In this document: one piece after another, positions 15,319-23,394 of the stretch
How positions within the stretch are numbered: position 1 is the first letter of the stretch
Layout: each line of letters begins with the position of its first letter
Assembly: GCA_030745835.1 (NCBI GenBank)
Contig: JASLNU010000068.1
Span: 1-48,418 of the forward strand
DNA from: GCA-2687515 sp002687515
GTDB lineage: Bacteria; Pseudomonadota; Alphaproteobacteria; Rhodospirillales; UBA2165
Reading direction: 5' to 3'
DNA length: 48,418 nt
The notes under the pieces: model-generated
Seen by the model: the letters and a program-made list of their open reading frames with translations, nothing else
Databases searched by the model: none
What the model was told of the DNA's origin: nothing
Program-made: the position numbers and the translations under genes

Positions 15319-15918
15319 ATGGCCGACAAGGATCGGTATGATATCGAGCGGCTGAATTTTCTTATAGTCGACGACAACAAGCATATGAGCATGCTGGTCA
15401 AGAACCTGCTGCATGCGCTCGGCACGCGCAATGTGGCAACCGCCGACGACGCCGCCGACGCCTTTGCCGAGTTGACCCATTTCCCCGCCGACATCATCAT
15501 CTCCGACTATCACATGCAGCCGCTGGATGGCTTGGATTTCGTGCGCCTCGTGCGTACCGGCAGCGACAGTCCCAACCCCTTTGTTCCGATCATCATGCTG
15601 TCGGGCCATACCGAAATGAACAAGATCATGGAAGCCCGCGATGCCGGCGTCCATGAATATCTGGCAAAACCGATTTCGGCGAGATCGCTTTATTCGCGGA
15701 TCAACAAAATTATCGCCGAACCGAGGGAGTTCGTACAAACCAAAACATTTTTCGGGCCCGACCGCCGCCGCCGGGCGGTATCGTTCAACGGTCCCGAGCG
15801 CCGCAAGGCCGATCTGCAGGTTGCCACTCCCGATGAAGTGCGACAGGTGGCCGAAGCCGCCGGCGCCGCCGAAGGCGCCGGACTGTCACAGTCGGAATTG
15901 GACGCGCTGTTCGATTAG
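15319..15918 (+). CDS. Response regulator (REC domain) with a C-terminal FliM-like peptide
   Basis: 199 aa. REC domain residues 12-130: acidic pair D18/D19, phosphoacceptor D63 (IIISDYHM), S95 (MLSGH) and K117 (LAKP). A basic stretch (GPDRRRRAVSFNGPERRKAD) follows, then the protein ends in LSQSELDALFD, close to the LSQxEIDALL motif at the N-terminus of the flagellar switch protein FliM, where CheY-P docks. No DNA-binding output domain is present. It may act as a single-domain regulator in chemotaxis or motility, with the tail as an intramolecular or competing ligand; that is inference. ATG at 15319 is preferred to an upstream TTG. Confidence 0.88.
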   Translation: MADKDRYDIERLNFLIVDDNKHMSMLVKNLLHALGTRNVATADDAADAFAELTHFPADIIISDYHMQPLDGLDFVRLVRTGSDSPNPFVPIIMLSGHTEMNKIMEARDAGVHEYLAKPISARSLYSRINKIIAEPREFVQTKTFFGPDRRRRAVSFNGPERRKADLQVATPDEVRQVAEAAGAAEGAGLSQSELDALFD

Positions 15919-15945
15919 CCGAAAATCAGGTTCTCTAATTTCCGC

Positions 15946-16941
15946 TCATTTGGCGCCGGCGAAGGCTGGCGATGCGTCGAGCCGCGGCCCGTCGATTTCG
16001 TGGGTCGCGTAGGCGATGCATTTTTCGCAGGCCGTGCCTTTGACGTCGCAATCCAGGTTGGCCTGGCGCAGGACCTGGAACGGTTCCGAATGCCAGGCCT
16101 CCATGAATCCCATCTTGTTCAGATCGCCCATATCGAAACGGCCGTCATGGTCGAAGCAGCAGGCCGCCAGTTTGCCGTCGTAGGTGACATGGCCCTCGGT
16201 GAACAACGCCCAGCAGGGCAGCGGATCGACCATGTTGTCGGCGCGCCCGACATTGCCGGCGACCGGCATGGTGCCGCGCACCCCCGCCGTCAGCCCAGCC
16301 TGGCCGTACAGGGGCAGCCAATAATGCAGGTCCACATGCGGCTCGATCAGCTCGATCGCCTGTTCCATGCGCTCCTGCTGCTCGCCGTCGTACCGGATCG
16401 ACGACGCCCAGAGCCCGCAGCGGTGGCCGCTGGCGGCTTCCACCTCGTCGCGCACCCGCCTGGCATCGGCGATATGGCCGACCACGGTATCGAAGGCGTC
16501 GACCCGGGTCATATCCTTGCACTGTTCGGCATCGGCGTAGTTGAACGAGAACTTCAAGCTATCGAGCCCCGCCTCCATACAGGCGCGCAGGCGGTCGGCG
16601 TCGGCCATGCGCCCGTTGGTGGTCAGGAACAGGTACTCGAAACCGGCTTCTTTCTTGGCGAATTCGATGGCCGCCGGAAGCTGTTTGGAAAGGAACGATT
16701 CGCCGAGGTAAAAGACCCCGAGCTCCTCGACGCCGGCTTCGCTCATCTCCTTGACGATGCGGCAATAAAAATCCCAGTCGATCTCGCCCTTGTCGCGCAG
16801 CTTCCAGGCGGTGGCGCAGTAAAAGCACTGGAAATCACAATGGGCGGTCAGTTCGATCTTGACGCTCTTTGGCGCCGGCGGTGTCGCCGAACGGTATTCT
16901 TCGGGAATTTTGGTAATGTTGTCGAGCCGGTCGATAATCAT
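15946..16941 (-). CDS. Radical SAM / SPASM domain protein
   Basis: 331 aa from the ATG at 16941. The radical SAM cluster CxxxCxxC is C35-C39-C42 (ELTAHCDFQCFYC). A C-terminal SPASM-like region has CWALF, GKLAACCFDHDGRFDMGDL and CEKCIAYA cysteines for auxiliary iron-sulfur clusters. Such enzymes modify peptides or small molecules by radical chemistry. No precursor peptide or partner gene is obvious nearby. A second radical SAM/SPASM gene lies 0.8 kb away on the same strand. Confidence 0.88.
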   Translation of the reverse strand: MIIDRLDNITKIPEEYRSATPPAPKSVKIELTAHCDFQCFYCATAWKLRDKGEIDWDFYCRIVKEMSEAGVEELGVFYLGESFLSKQLPAAIEFAKKEAGFEYLFLTTNGRMADADRLRACMEAGLDSLKFSFNYADAEQCKDMTRVDAFDTVVGHIADARRVRDEVEAASGHRCGLWASSIRYDGEQQERMEQAIELIEPHVDLHYWLPLYGQAGLTAGVRGTMPVAGNVGRADNMVDPLPCWALFTEGHVTYDGKLAACCFDHDGRFDMGDLNKMGFMEAWHSEPFQVLRQANLDCDVKGTACEKCIAYATHEIDGPRLDASPAFAGAK

Positions 16942-17226
16942 GCAGATCACTCCGATATGGGGCTGGCTCTTAATGCCCGCTTGCATACGGCCTCGCATTG
17001 ATTCAAGTCAAGCGAATCTTCGCCGCCGGCAAGGACAGTGGCTGTAGGCAGGGGCGGCGGGGATCGCTATAGTCCGGGCGAGAATTGGATAAAAAGGGAG
17101 ACGCCGGGTGCGGCAACCGAGGTTAAAGCTTGAATTTCTTGGGCTGGGAAAGTTGATTTCGGGCGCTCGGCACGGCAGGCATCCCGCGGACAGGAAATTT
17201 AATCTGCCGCAGGTTAATACCCGGTG

Positions 17227-17685
17227 ATGAAGCCGCCGATCCTCGCCACCGGCGCCTACCAGGACCTCGTGCCCGGCGACAAGCACGCGTTCGGCAGTTA
17301 CCGGCTGGACAGCGCCGAGATCAAGGAATTCGCCGCGCGTTGGGATCCGATGCCGGTTCATGTCGATGAGGCGGCGGCGAAGGCGAGCCTATTTGGCGGC
17401 CTGACCGCCTGCGGAACCCATCTGCTGGCGATTCGCGTTCACCTTATCCAGGCGCACGGCGTCAACCCCTATGTCATCGCATCGCTCGGCTATGAAGTGA
17501 AGTTTCTGAAACCGGCGCGCAGCGGAGATTTGCTGACCCTATATGTTGAATGCGCATCGAAGCGTGAATCCAAATCCCGGCCCGGCACCGGCATCGTGCA
17601 GCTTTCATGCACCCTCAATAACCAGGCGGACGAAACCGTACTGTCGATGATGGATACGCTTATGATCAAAAAATCGGGGAAATAA
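17227..17685 (+). CDS. MaoC-like (R)-specific enoyl-CoA hydratase family protein
   Basis: 152 aa hot-dog fold. The hydratase-2 motif is recognisable: RWDPMPVHVDEAAAKAS with the Asp and His dyad, followed by FGGLTACGTHLLAI. Members hydrate enoyl-CoA or act as acyl dehydratases. The start is the ATG at 17227; a GTG lies directly before it and the ribosome-binding site is weak. Nothing recognisable was seen in the 285 bases upstream. It lies alone between two opposite-strand radical SAM genes. Confidence 0.82.
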   Translation: MKPPILATGAYQDLVPGDKHAFGSYRLDSAEIKEFAARWDPMPVHVDEAAAKASLFGGLTACGTHLLAIRVHLIQAHGVNPYVIASLGYEVKFLKPARSGDLLTLYVECASKRESKSRPGTGIVQLSCTLNNQADETVLSMMDTLMIKKSGK

Positions 17686-17712
17686 AGCCACCGGCGCCTG
17701 TTCGGTCCCGGC

Positions 17713-18828
17713 CTATTCCGCCGCTACTGGGACCGGACTGACTTCGCCGCCGCTTTCTGCGCTTTCGCCGCTTTCGATTTCGGGAGATTTGATCCAAGGC
17801 TGGTTCCATTGGCACTTGCCGCAAATATCATGGCAGTGCCTCTGGTTGCCCCGGTGCTGATCGCGCAAGCCGCCGATCGCCGCGCCGGTCCAGATGTCCA
17901 GAAGGCTCTGTTCGCGGCAATCGCCGATGATCAGGTTGCGGCTGCCGGCGTCTTCGCAGCAGGGCGAAACCCGGCCGTCATAATAGACGAAAAGGGATGA
18001 CCAAAGGGATTGGCAGGGGCTCAGCCAATTATTGTTGGCGACGCCGCGGGTGGCGGCATTTTCATCCAGTTTCTTGGCCGCTTCCAATTCGCCCAGCCAG
18101 TCACCTTGATCGGCGATCAGCACATGATCGACGCCGGGCCGGCTTTGCCAATATTTCACGTAATCGCGTCGCTCGGCGCGGTTTTCCTCCAAGCCGACGC
18201 AAGATACGCGGACAAAGGGTTTTTTGCCGGGATGCGCGCGGCACCAACCCAAGAAATCGTTGATATTGCCGTAGACTTTTTCGCGGTTGAGCGGCGGCAT
18301 GATGCGCTCATAGCTTTCCTTGGTAAATCCATTGACGCTGAAATTTATCGATTCGAAACCGCCGAGATCGAGCATCCGCTCGATCTTGTCCCGGCGCAAC
18401 AGGCTGCCGTTGGAAAACAGGCCGTAGCTTAATCCATGGCCGCGCACATATTCGACGCGCTCGATGAACTTCTTGTCGGCGAAGGGTTCGCCATAGATGC
18501 TCAGACCGACGCTTTTGGCGCCCATATTCGCCGCCTGGTCGACGACGCTTCTGAACAGTTCGTCATCCATTACCCCGATCATCGATTGTTCGCCGTGCAC
18601 GCACATCACGCAGCGGGCATTACAGGTCAGGATGGTCTCGATATTGATGAACGGCTTCAGCAAATGCCTGCGCTCGTCGACCCGGGCAACCCGGCCGAGG
18701 ATGAATATCTGGTAGATCCGGTTGTTCAACAGCCAGCCGGATTTGAAAACCTTCTTGGCGATGGCGCGGACCAGCGGCCCGGATCCCGAATGCACCCGGA
18801 TGATCAGTTTCCTAACAATCGATTTCAT
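17713..18828 (-). CDS. Radical SAM / SPASM domain protein
   Basis: 371 aa. CxxxCxxC at C69-C73-C76 (ETILTCNARCVMC), GLSIYGEPF and GLFSNGSLL strands of the partial TIM barrel, and SPASM cysteines in SPCQSLW, VSPCCEDAG and HDICGKCQW. The N-terminal 60 residues are basic and hydrophobic and may contact membrane. It is distinct in sequence from the other radical SAM gene. Relatives are often annotated in glycan, lipid or peptide modification; the substrate is unknown. The C-terminus (after about residue 345) is Glu/Ser-rich and probably disordered. Confidence 0.87.
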   Translation of the reverse strand: MKSIVRKLIIRVHSGSGPLVRAIAKKVFKSGWLLNNRIYQIFILGRVARVDERRHLLKPFINIETILTCNARCVMCVHGEQSMIGVMDDELFRSVVDQAANMGAKSVGLSIYGEPFADKKFIERVEYVRGHGLSYGLFSNGSLLRRDKIERMLDLGGFESINFSVNGFTKESYERIMPPLNREKVYGNINDFLGWCRAHPGKKPFVRVSCVGLEENRAERRDYVKYWQSRPGVDHVLIADQGDWLGELEAAKKLDENAATRGVANNNWLSPCQSLWSSLFVYYDGRVSPCCEDAGSRNLIIGDCREQSLLDIWTGAAIGGLRDQHRGNQRHCHDICGKCQWNQPWIKSPEIESGESAESGGEVSPVPVAAE

Positions 18829-19023
18829 GTCTATCCGGAACCGCTCTAGCTATGAGAGTTTACATATTGGGCCGGGGGCGCCCCAATTCAATGCGATTTC
18901 GCGATCGGGACGCAATCCGCATTGTGGACTTCCCCACCTACAAATAGGTCCGCCAAAACCCCATCTTTGACGCTGGAACAACAAAATATTAAAGGCTTGG
19001 GGTGGGCCATCCGGAGCCGGCCC

Positions 19024-19338
19024 GTGGAATTGGAAACCGTGTATTTTTATAGCATACGCCGGGTGCAATATCTGCGCATAACGGTGCTTCACATTCTGGC
19101 GTTTTTGCTGTTCGGGCCACTCGCCGCGGCGGTTTTCGGCGTGCTTGAAATTGCCGCGCTTTACCTGCTGATTCTTCTGCTTCCGCCGGAACCGGCGCTG
19201 CTGGTCGTGTTCCACGTTGGATATCTGTTGGCCGGGGTGATGCTGTTCGCGCTCTCGATGCGCGTCCGGCATTATCAATACGCACCTGAATCGGAAGTTC
19301 GCGGCCGGTTTCGCCGCCGCCCGACCTTGTGGCACTAG
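19024..19338 (+). CDS. Small membrane protein upstream of a diguanylate cyclase
   Basis: About 104 aa from a GTG at 19024; the frame is open further upstream, so the start is uncertain. Two or three hydrophobic segments: ITVLHILAFLLFGPLAAAVFG, AALYLLILLLP and VVFHVGYLLAGVMLFAL. The stop lies 3 bases before the REC-GGDEF gene, implying co-translation. No family recognised. Confidence 0.55.
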   Translation: MELETVYFYSIRRVQYLRITVLHILAFLLFGPLAAAVFGVLEIAALYLLILLLPPEPALLVVFHVGYLLAGVMLFALSMRVRHYQYAPESEVRGRFRRRPTLWH

Positions 19339-19341
19339 CCG

Positions 19342-20283
19342 ATGCCAGAGAATATCCGCGCGAAGATCCTTGTCGTCGATGACGATGATTTATTCCTGAG
19401 GGGGCTGACCATGCCCTTTCAAAAGGATTTTGACCTCGACACCGCGCACGACGCCGAGCAGGCCATCGAAAAGCTTGAACAGGAAGGCCCCTTCGCGGTG
19501 GTCGTCTCGGACATGCAGATGCCGGGCATGAGCGGCGTCGATCTGTTGCGCAAGGCCGCCGTCGCCGCGCCCGATACGGTGCGCATTCTGCTGACCGGCT
19601 ATTCCGATGTCGACACCGCGACGCGCGGCATTAATGAGGGCCGTATCTTCCGCTATCTGACCAAACCCTGTTCGGCCGAGGTCATGCGCGCCGCGCTGAA
19701 CGACGCCATCGAGGAATATGGCCTCGCCTCGGACCGGGCGCGCCTGGAAACGGAACTGGAGGAAATGGCCTATGTCGATGAACTGACCGGCATCGACAAC
19801 CGCCGCCGTTACTTCGAAAAAGGCCAGGAAGAATTCAACCGTGCCCAGCGCTACCGCCGTCCGATGGCCGCGATGATGCTGGACCTGGATCATTTCAAGC
19901 GCGTCAACGATACCCATGGTCATGCCGCCGGCGACGCCGTGATCAAGGAAGTCGCCAGCCGCATATCGCGGAAATTGCGCCAGGTAGATATCTTCGGGCG
20001 CTACGGCGGCGAAGAGTTTGCGGTGCTGCTGGTTGAAGTCGGCTGTGCCCGAGCGGCGGATGTGGCGTCGCGCTTGTGCCGGGCGGTGGCGGCGGAGCCG
20101 GTTCAAACCGATGCCGGACCGCTGCCGATCACCGTCAGCATCGGCATATCCGAATTGGCGCCCACCGATTCAAGCCTGTCCGCCGTCCTGGCGCGCGCCG
20201 ACGAAGCCCTCTACCAAGCCAAGGCGGGCGGCCGCAACCGGGTCGAAACAGCCGGCTCGAAAGTCATCGAAATCAGGGCTTGA
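19342..20283 (+). CDS. REC-GGDEF response regulator, diguanylate cyclase
   Basis: 313 aa. REC domain residues 8-125 with D13/D14, phosphoacceptor D57 (VVVSDMQMPG), T85 (LLTGYSD) and K108 (YLTKP). The GGDEF domain begins near DELTGIDNRR (146-155); active site GGEEF at 222-226, and an inhibitory I-site RxxD at R213-D216, so product inhibition is expected. It converts two GTP to c-di-GMP when phosphorylated. The cognate kinase is not adjacent. Confidence 0.95.
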   Translation: MPENIRAKILVVDDDDLFLRGLTMPFQKDFDLDTAHDAEQAIEKLEQEGPFAVVVSDMQMPGMSGVDLLRKAAVAAPDTVRILLTGYSDVDTATRGINEGRIFRYLTKPCSAEVMRAALNDAIEEYGLASDRARLETELEEMAYVDELTGIDNRRRYFEKGQEEFNRAQRYRRPMAAMMLDLDHFKRVNDTHGHAAGDAVIKEVASRISRKLRQVDIFGRYGGEEFAVLLVEVGCARAADVASRLCRAVAAEPVQTDAGPLPITVSIGISELAPTDSSLSAVLARADEALYQAKAGGRNRVETAGSKVIEIRA

Positions 20284-20301
20284 AGCCCGGGCGGCAACCC
20301 T

Positions 20302-20353
20302 TTTAATTCGGTGACAGTTTACTATTTAAAAAGTAAACTGTCACCGAATTAAA
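20302..20353. repeat. 22-bp perfect inverted repeat (hairpin)
   Basis: Positions 20302-20323 and 20332-20353 are exact reverse complements around an 8-nt AT loop. The arm contains TTCGGTGACAGTTTACT. It sits between the diguanylate cyclase stop and the MFS start. There is no T-run after either side, so it is more like a REP/MITE-type hairpin or bidirectional 3'-end structure than a classical terminator. Similar GGTGACAG palindromes are familiar to me near REP-associated transposases, a recollection only. Confidence 0.7.
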
Positions 20354-20381
20354 GCCCGATTGCGGAGCCGCTGAGTCCTTC

Positions 20382-21620
20382 ATGAACACGCAAGAAGACC
20401 TCACAAACCCTACTTATGGCTGGGTCATGGCCGCCGTCGTCTTCATTCTGACCGGGCTGAGCTTCGGCGTTTTGGGCTCGGCCGGCGTGTTTATGAAGCC
20501 GCTGGCGGCGGAATTCGGCTGGAGCCGCGGCAGCCTTTCCCTCGGCTACACGGCGGTTACCCTGGCGACGGCGGCATCGACCGTCATCTGGGGCATTCTC
20601 GCCGACCGCCACGGCACCCGCTGGATTACCATGTTCAGCGCGCCGGTCCTCGGTGTATCGCTGCTTCTCTTGAGCCGGATCGACAGCCTGTGGGAATTTT
20701 ACGCCTACCACCTGTTGTTCGGCGCCCTCGGGCACGGGGCCCTGACCGGCCCGCTCTATGCCAATGTCAGCCTTTGGTTCAGGCGCAATATCGGGCTCGC
20801 CATCGGCATCACCATATCCGGCGGCGCCGTCGGGCAGGGCGTGGTGCCGATGATCGCGCGTCTGCTGATCAGCGAATATGGCTGGTCGGACACCTATGCC
20901 ATCCTTGGCACCGGCTATCTGATTATCGCCATCCCGGTTGCGCTCCTGGTGCGCAATCCACCGCGGCGCGAGGGCAGCGACGGTAGCGAAACGCCGCCGA
21001 TGCGCGACGGCAGGCCATTTCCGTTGCCGCCGCTGGTGGTCGTCAGTTGGATCGCGCTGGCGGTGATCTTCTGCTGCATCACCATGTCGGTTCCCATCGT
21101 GCACCTAGTGCCGCTCCTTACCGACCGGGGGATCGGGCCGCAGACGGCGGTTTCGGCGCTTTTGGTGCTGATGATGGCGGGCGCGCTGGGGCGCATCCTG
21201 GGCGGCAGGCTGGCCGATCAGATCGGCCCCTTGCAGGCTTATATATCGATGTCGCTGGCGCAGACCGTGGCGGTGTTCTTTTTCCCAATCGTCGGCGGCA
21301 TGGCATCGATCTACGCGCTGGCGGTGGTGTTCGGGCTGTTCTATTCCGGCGTCATGGCGTCTTTTGTCGTCATCATGCGCTTCATGGTTCCGGCCAATTA
21401 CCTGGCGCGGTCGATGGCGGTGGTGATCATGACGGGGTGGATCGGCATGGGCATCGGCGGATGGCAGGGCGGCGCGGTATTCGATCTGACCGGCGACTAT
21501 GTCTGGTCGTTCGGTATCGCCAGCATCGCCGGCTTCATCAATGTCGGCATTCTGATGATGTTTTATCTGCATATCCGGCGCGCCGCGGCACGCGGTTTGG
21601 CGCCCCAATTGGCCGCCTGA
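20382..21620 (+). CDS. MFS transporter, oxalate/formate antiporter-like
   Basis: 412 aa with about 12 membrane helices. The opening YGWVMAAVVFILTGLSFGVLGSAGVF, the loop 2-3 motif GILADRHGTRW and its second-half counterpart GGRLADQIGP are characteristic of the MFS, and the pattern resembles the monocarboxylate/oxalate-formate group. Likely carries a small organic acid across the inner membrane. It is followed within 175 bases by a TRAP transporter on the same strand. Confidence 0.88.
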   Translation: MNTQEDLTNPTYGWVMAAVVFILTGLSFGVLGSAGVFMKPLAAEFGWSRGSLSLGYTAVTLATAASTVIWGILADRHGTRWITMFSAPVLGVSLLLLSRIDSLWEFYAYHLLFGALGHGALTGPLYANVSLWFRRNIGLAIGITISGGAVGQGVVPMIARLLISEYGWSDTYAILGTGYLIIAIPVALLVRNPPRREGSDGSETPPMRDGRPFPLPPLVVVSWIALAVIFCCITMSVPIVHLVPLLTDRGIGPQTAVSALLVLMMAGALGRILGGRLADQIGPLQAYISMSLAQTVAVFFFPIVGGMASIYALAVVFGLFYSGVMASFVVIMRFMVPANYLARSMAVVIMTGWIGMGIGGWQGGAVFDLTGDYVWSFGIASIAGFINVGILMMFYLHIRRAAARGLAPQLAA

Positions 21621-21795
21621 ATACCGGCCCCAATAGCAAACGTGAAAAAAAAGGGTGCGAAATTCGGCAAAGGCTAATACAAATAAAGGCAATTGGGGGA
21701 GATAAGCTTTCCCGACTAAATGGTTGCAGGATTTCGTCATACCGGCGTCTATTGTTGGCGCCGGTCAAAGAAACCAGCAGATGGAGGATTTTACG

Positions 21796-22773
21796 ATGGA
21801 GATTGGACGTAAATTGATATTGACGGCGGCGGCGGCCGTTGCCGGAACGATGGCGGCGCCGGCAAGCGCGGCCGAAGTTACGCTTCGCGGCGCCAGCTGT
21901 TTTCCTATCGGCAGCCCGCCGGCAAGTGGTTTTGTAAACTATGTGAAAGAGCTCAATGCGCGGGGTAAGGGCGTTGTGCAGATTAAATTGCTCGGCGGTG
22001 CGCCGGCGATCGGCAGCCCCTTTACCTTGACCCAGAAAATGTCCAAAGGCGCTTATGACATTGTCGGCTGTACCGAAGCTTATTACGGCAATGTTATTCC
22101 TGAAGCCCCGGTTCTGCGCCTAGCCGGCAAAACGTCTGCCGAATTGCGTAAAAATGGCGCCTACGATTATGTCGAAAGGCTCTTGAACGCCAAGAACATA
22201 CACTTTATCGGGCGTAATATCGACTTCGGCCCCTTCAATCTGTGGCTCAGCAAGAAAATCGATAAGCCCGACCTGACGGGCCTCAACCTTCGGGTCGCGC
22301 CCGTTTATACGGCGTTTTTCAAATCGCTCGGCGCCACGGTGCAGACGTCGGCCATGCCCCAAATTTATACCCTGATGGAAAACAACACGGTTCAGGGCTT
22401 CGGCTGGCCGGCCGGCGCGTTTATTCCGCCGTGGATCAAAGTCACCAAGTACCAAGTTTTGCCCGGTTTCTATACGTCACCCATTCAAACTCTGGTCAAC
22501 TTGAAAAAATGGAAATCGCTGAGCAAGGCGCAGCAGGATATTATAACCAAAGTCGGCCTTGAGTTCGAAGAGGCTTCCGAACCCGGCAACGCCAAGATGG
22601 CGGCCCACATTAAAAAAGGTAACGCAATGCGGGCCAAAGGCGGCGTGAAAGTCATCGAGTTCACCGGCGCCGAACGTAAGAAATGGCTGGACATGGCGTA
22701 CGGCGAAGCCTGGAAGGAAGTAATTGAACGCTCTCCCAAACATGGTAAAGCGCTCCAAAAACTTTTCCGGTAG
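21796..22773 (+). CDS. TRAP transporter solute-binding protein (DctP family)
   Basis: 325 aa with signal peptide (MEIGRKLILTAAAAVAGTMAAPASAA). ATG 21796 is chosen because GGAGG (21783-21787) is correctly spaced; an in-frame ATG at 21781 is too close. The ligand region GLNLRVAPVYTAFFKSLGA carries the conserved Arg that binds the carboxylate, followed by MPQIYTLMENNTVQGFGWPAG. First gene of a P-Q-M operon. The ligand is probably an organic acid, type unknown. Confidence 0.92.
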   Translation: MEIGRKLILTAAAAVAGTMAAPASAAEVTLRGASCFPIGSPPASGFVNYVKELNARGKGVVQIKLLGGAPAIGSPFTLTQKMSKGAYDIVGCTEAYYGNVIPEAPVLRLAGKTSAELRKNGAYDYVERLLNAKNIHFIGRNIDFGPFNLWLSKKIDKPDLTGLNLRVAPVYTAFFKSLGATVQTSAMPQIYTLMENNTVQGFGWPAGAFIPPWIKVTKYQVLPGFYTSPIQTLVNLKKWKSLSKAQQDIITKVGLEFEEASEPGNAKMAAHIKKGNAMRAKGGVKVIEFTGAERKKWLDMAYGEAWKEVIERSPKHGKALQKLFR

Positions 22774-22790
22774 TCGATCAAAAATTTTTT

Positions 22791-22831
22791 AAGAAGTGGG
22801 AATGCGGTATTGGTCTGCATTTCCACTTCTT
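22791..22831 (+). promoter_or_regulatory. Stem-loop between the TRAP binding-protein and membrane-subunit genes
   Basis: A 15-base arm (22791-22805) pairs with 22817-22831 with one G-U pair and an 11-nt loop. No T-run follows. Stem-loops after binding-protein genes commonly protect the upstream mRNA so the binding protein is made in excess; inferred here from position. Confidence 0.55.
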
Positions 22832-22860
22832 TCATATTGACGACAATTTAGGCCCCCTGC

Positions 22861-23391
22861 ATGAACTCATCCCTCGACACATTTGAGTACGGATTTATTC
22901 GACTGACTCAGTTTTTTGCCGCGTTAGTCGCCATCTCAATCGGATTGATGGCTGTCTTCATTCCGTTCAATCTGTTTATCATCAAAGCCCATATTGGCAG
23001 TATCTGGTGGCTGAACGGTTCGATCGAATACGCGCTTTATTTCGGCGTGTTTGCCGGGGCGCCTTGGGTATTGCAACAGGGCGCACATGTGCGCGTCGAT
23101 GTCATGACGACAGCACTCCCCGAAAGCGCATCACAGAAGCTTGACACCTTCATAAATTTTTTTGGGGCTGCACTTTGTATTTTGCTTTGTGTCTATGGTG
23201 TGCGGGCCGGTATTAGTGAATTTATTGATGATACAATGCCCGATAAAGACTTGCGGATTGCCAATTGGATTGTCGTATCTTTCTTTGCCGTTTCATTTTT
23301 GATGTTGACGACGGAGTTTCTTTTACGCTTACGGAAAAATCGTGTCCTCAAGATCGGGAGAGACGAACACGGTTCAGACTCAGGATTTTAA
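22861..23391 (+). CDS. TRAP transporter small permease (DctQ family)
   Basis: 176 aa with four membrane helices (about residues 15-37, 50-68, 92-115, 132-155). WVLQQGAHVRVDVMT is the DctQ hallmark. The stop lies three bases before the large permease gene. It is visibly AT-richer than the genes around it. Confidence 0.9.
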   Translation: MNSSLDTFEYGFIRLTQFFAALVAISIGLMAVFIPFNLFIIKAHIGSIWWLNGSIEYALYFGVFAGAPWVLQQGAHVRVDVMTTALPESASQKLDTFINFFGAALCILLCVYGVRAGISEFIDDTMPDKDLRIANWIVVSFFAVSFLMLTTEFLLRLRKNRVLKIGRDEHGSDSGF

Positions 23392-23394
23392 GCT

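Noticed and set aside
18722..18970. 82-aa plus-strand frame upstream of the small membrane protein
   Set aside because: Overlaps the start of the minus-strand radical SAM gene and has no recognisable features.
20302..20353. Intrinsic terminator for the diguanylate cyclase
   Set aside because: Stem is strong but neither strand has a T-run after it, so it is listed as an inverted repeat instead.
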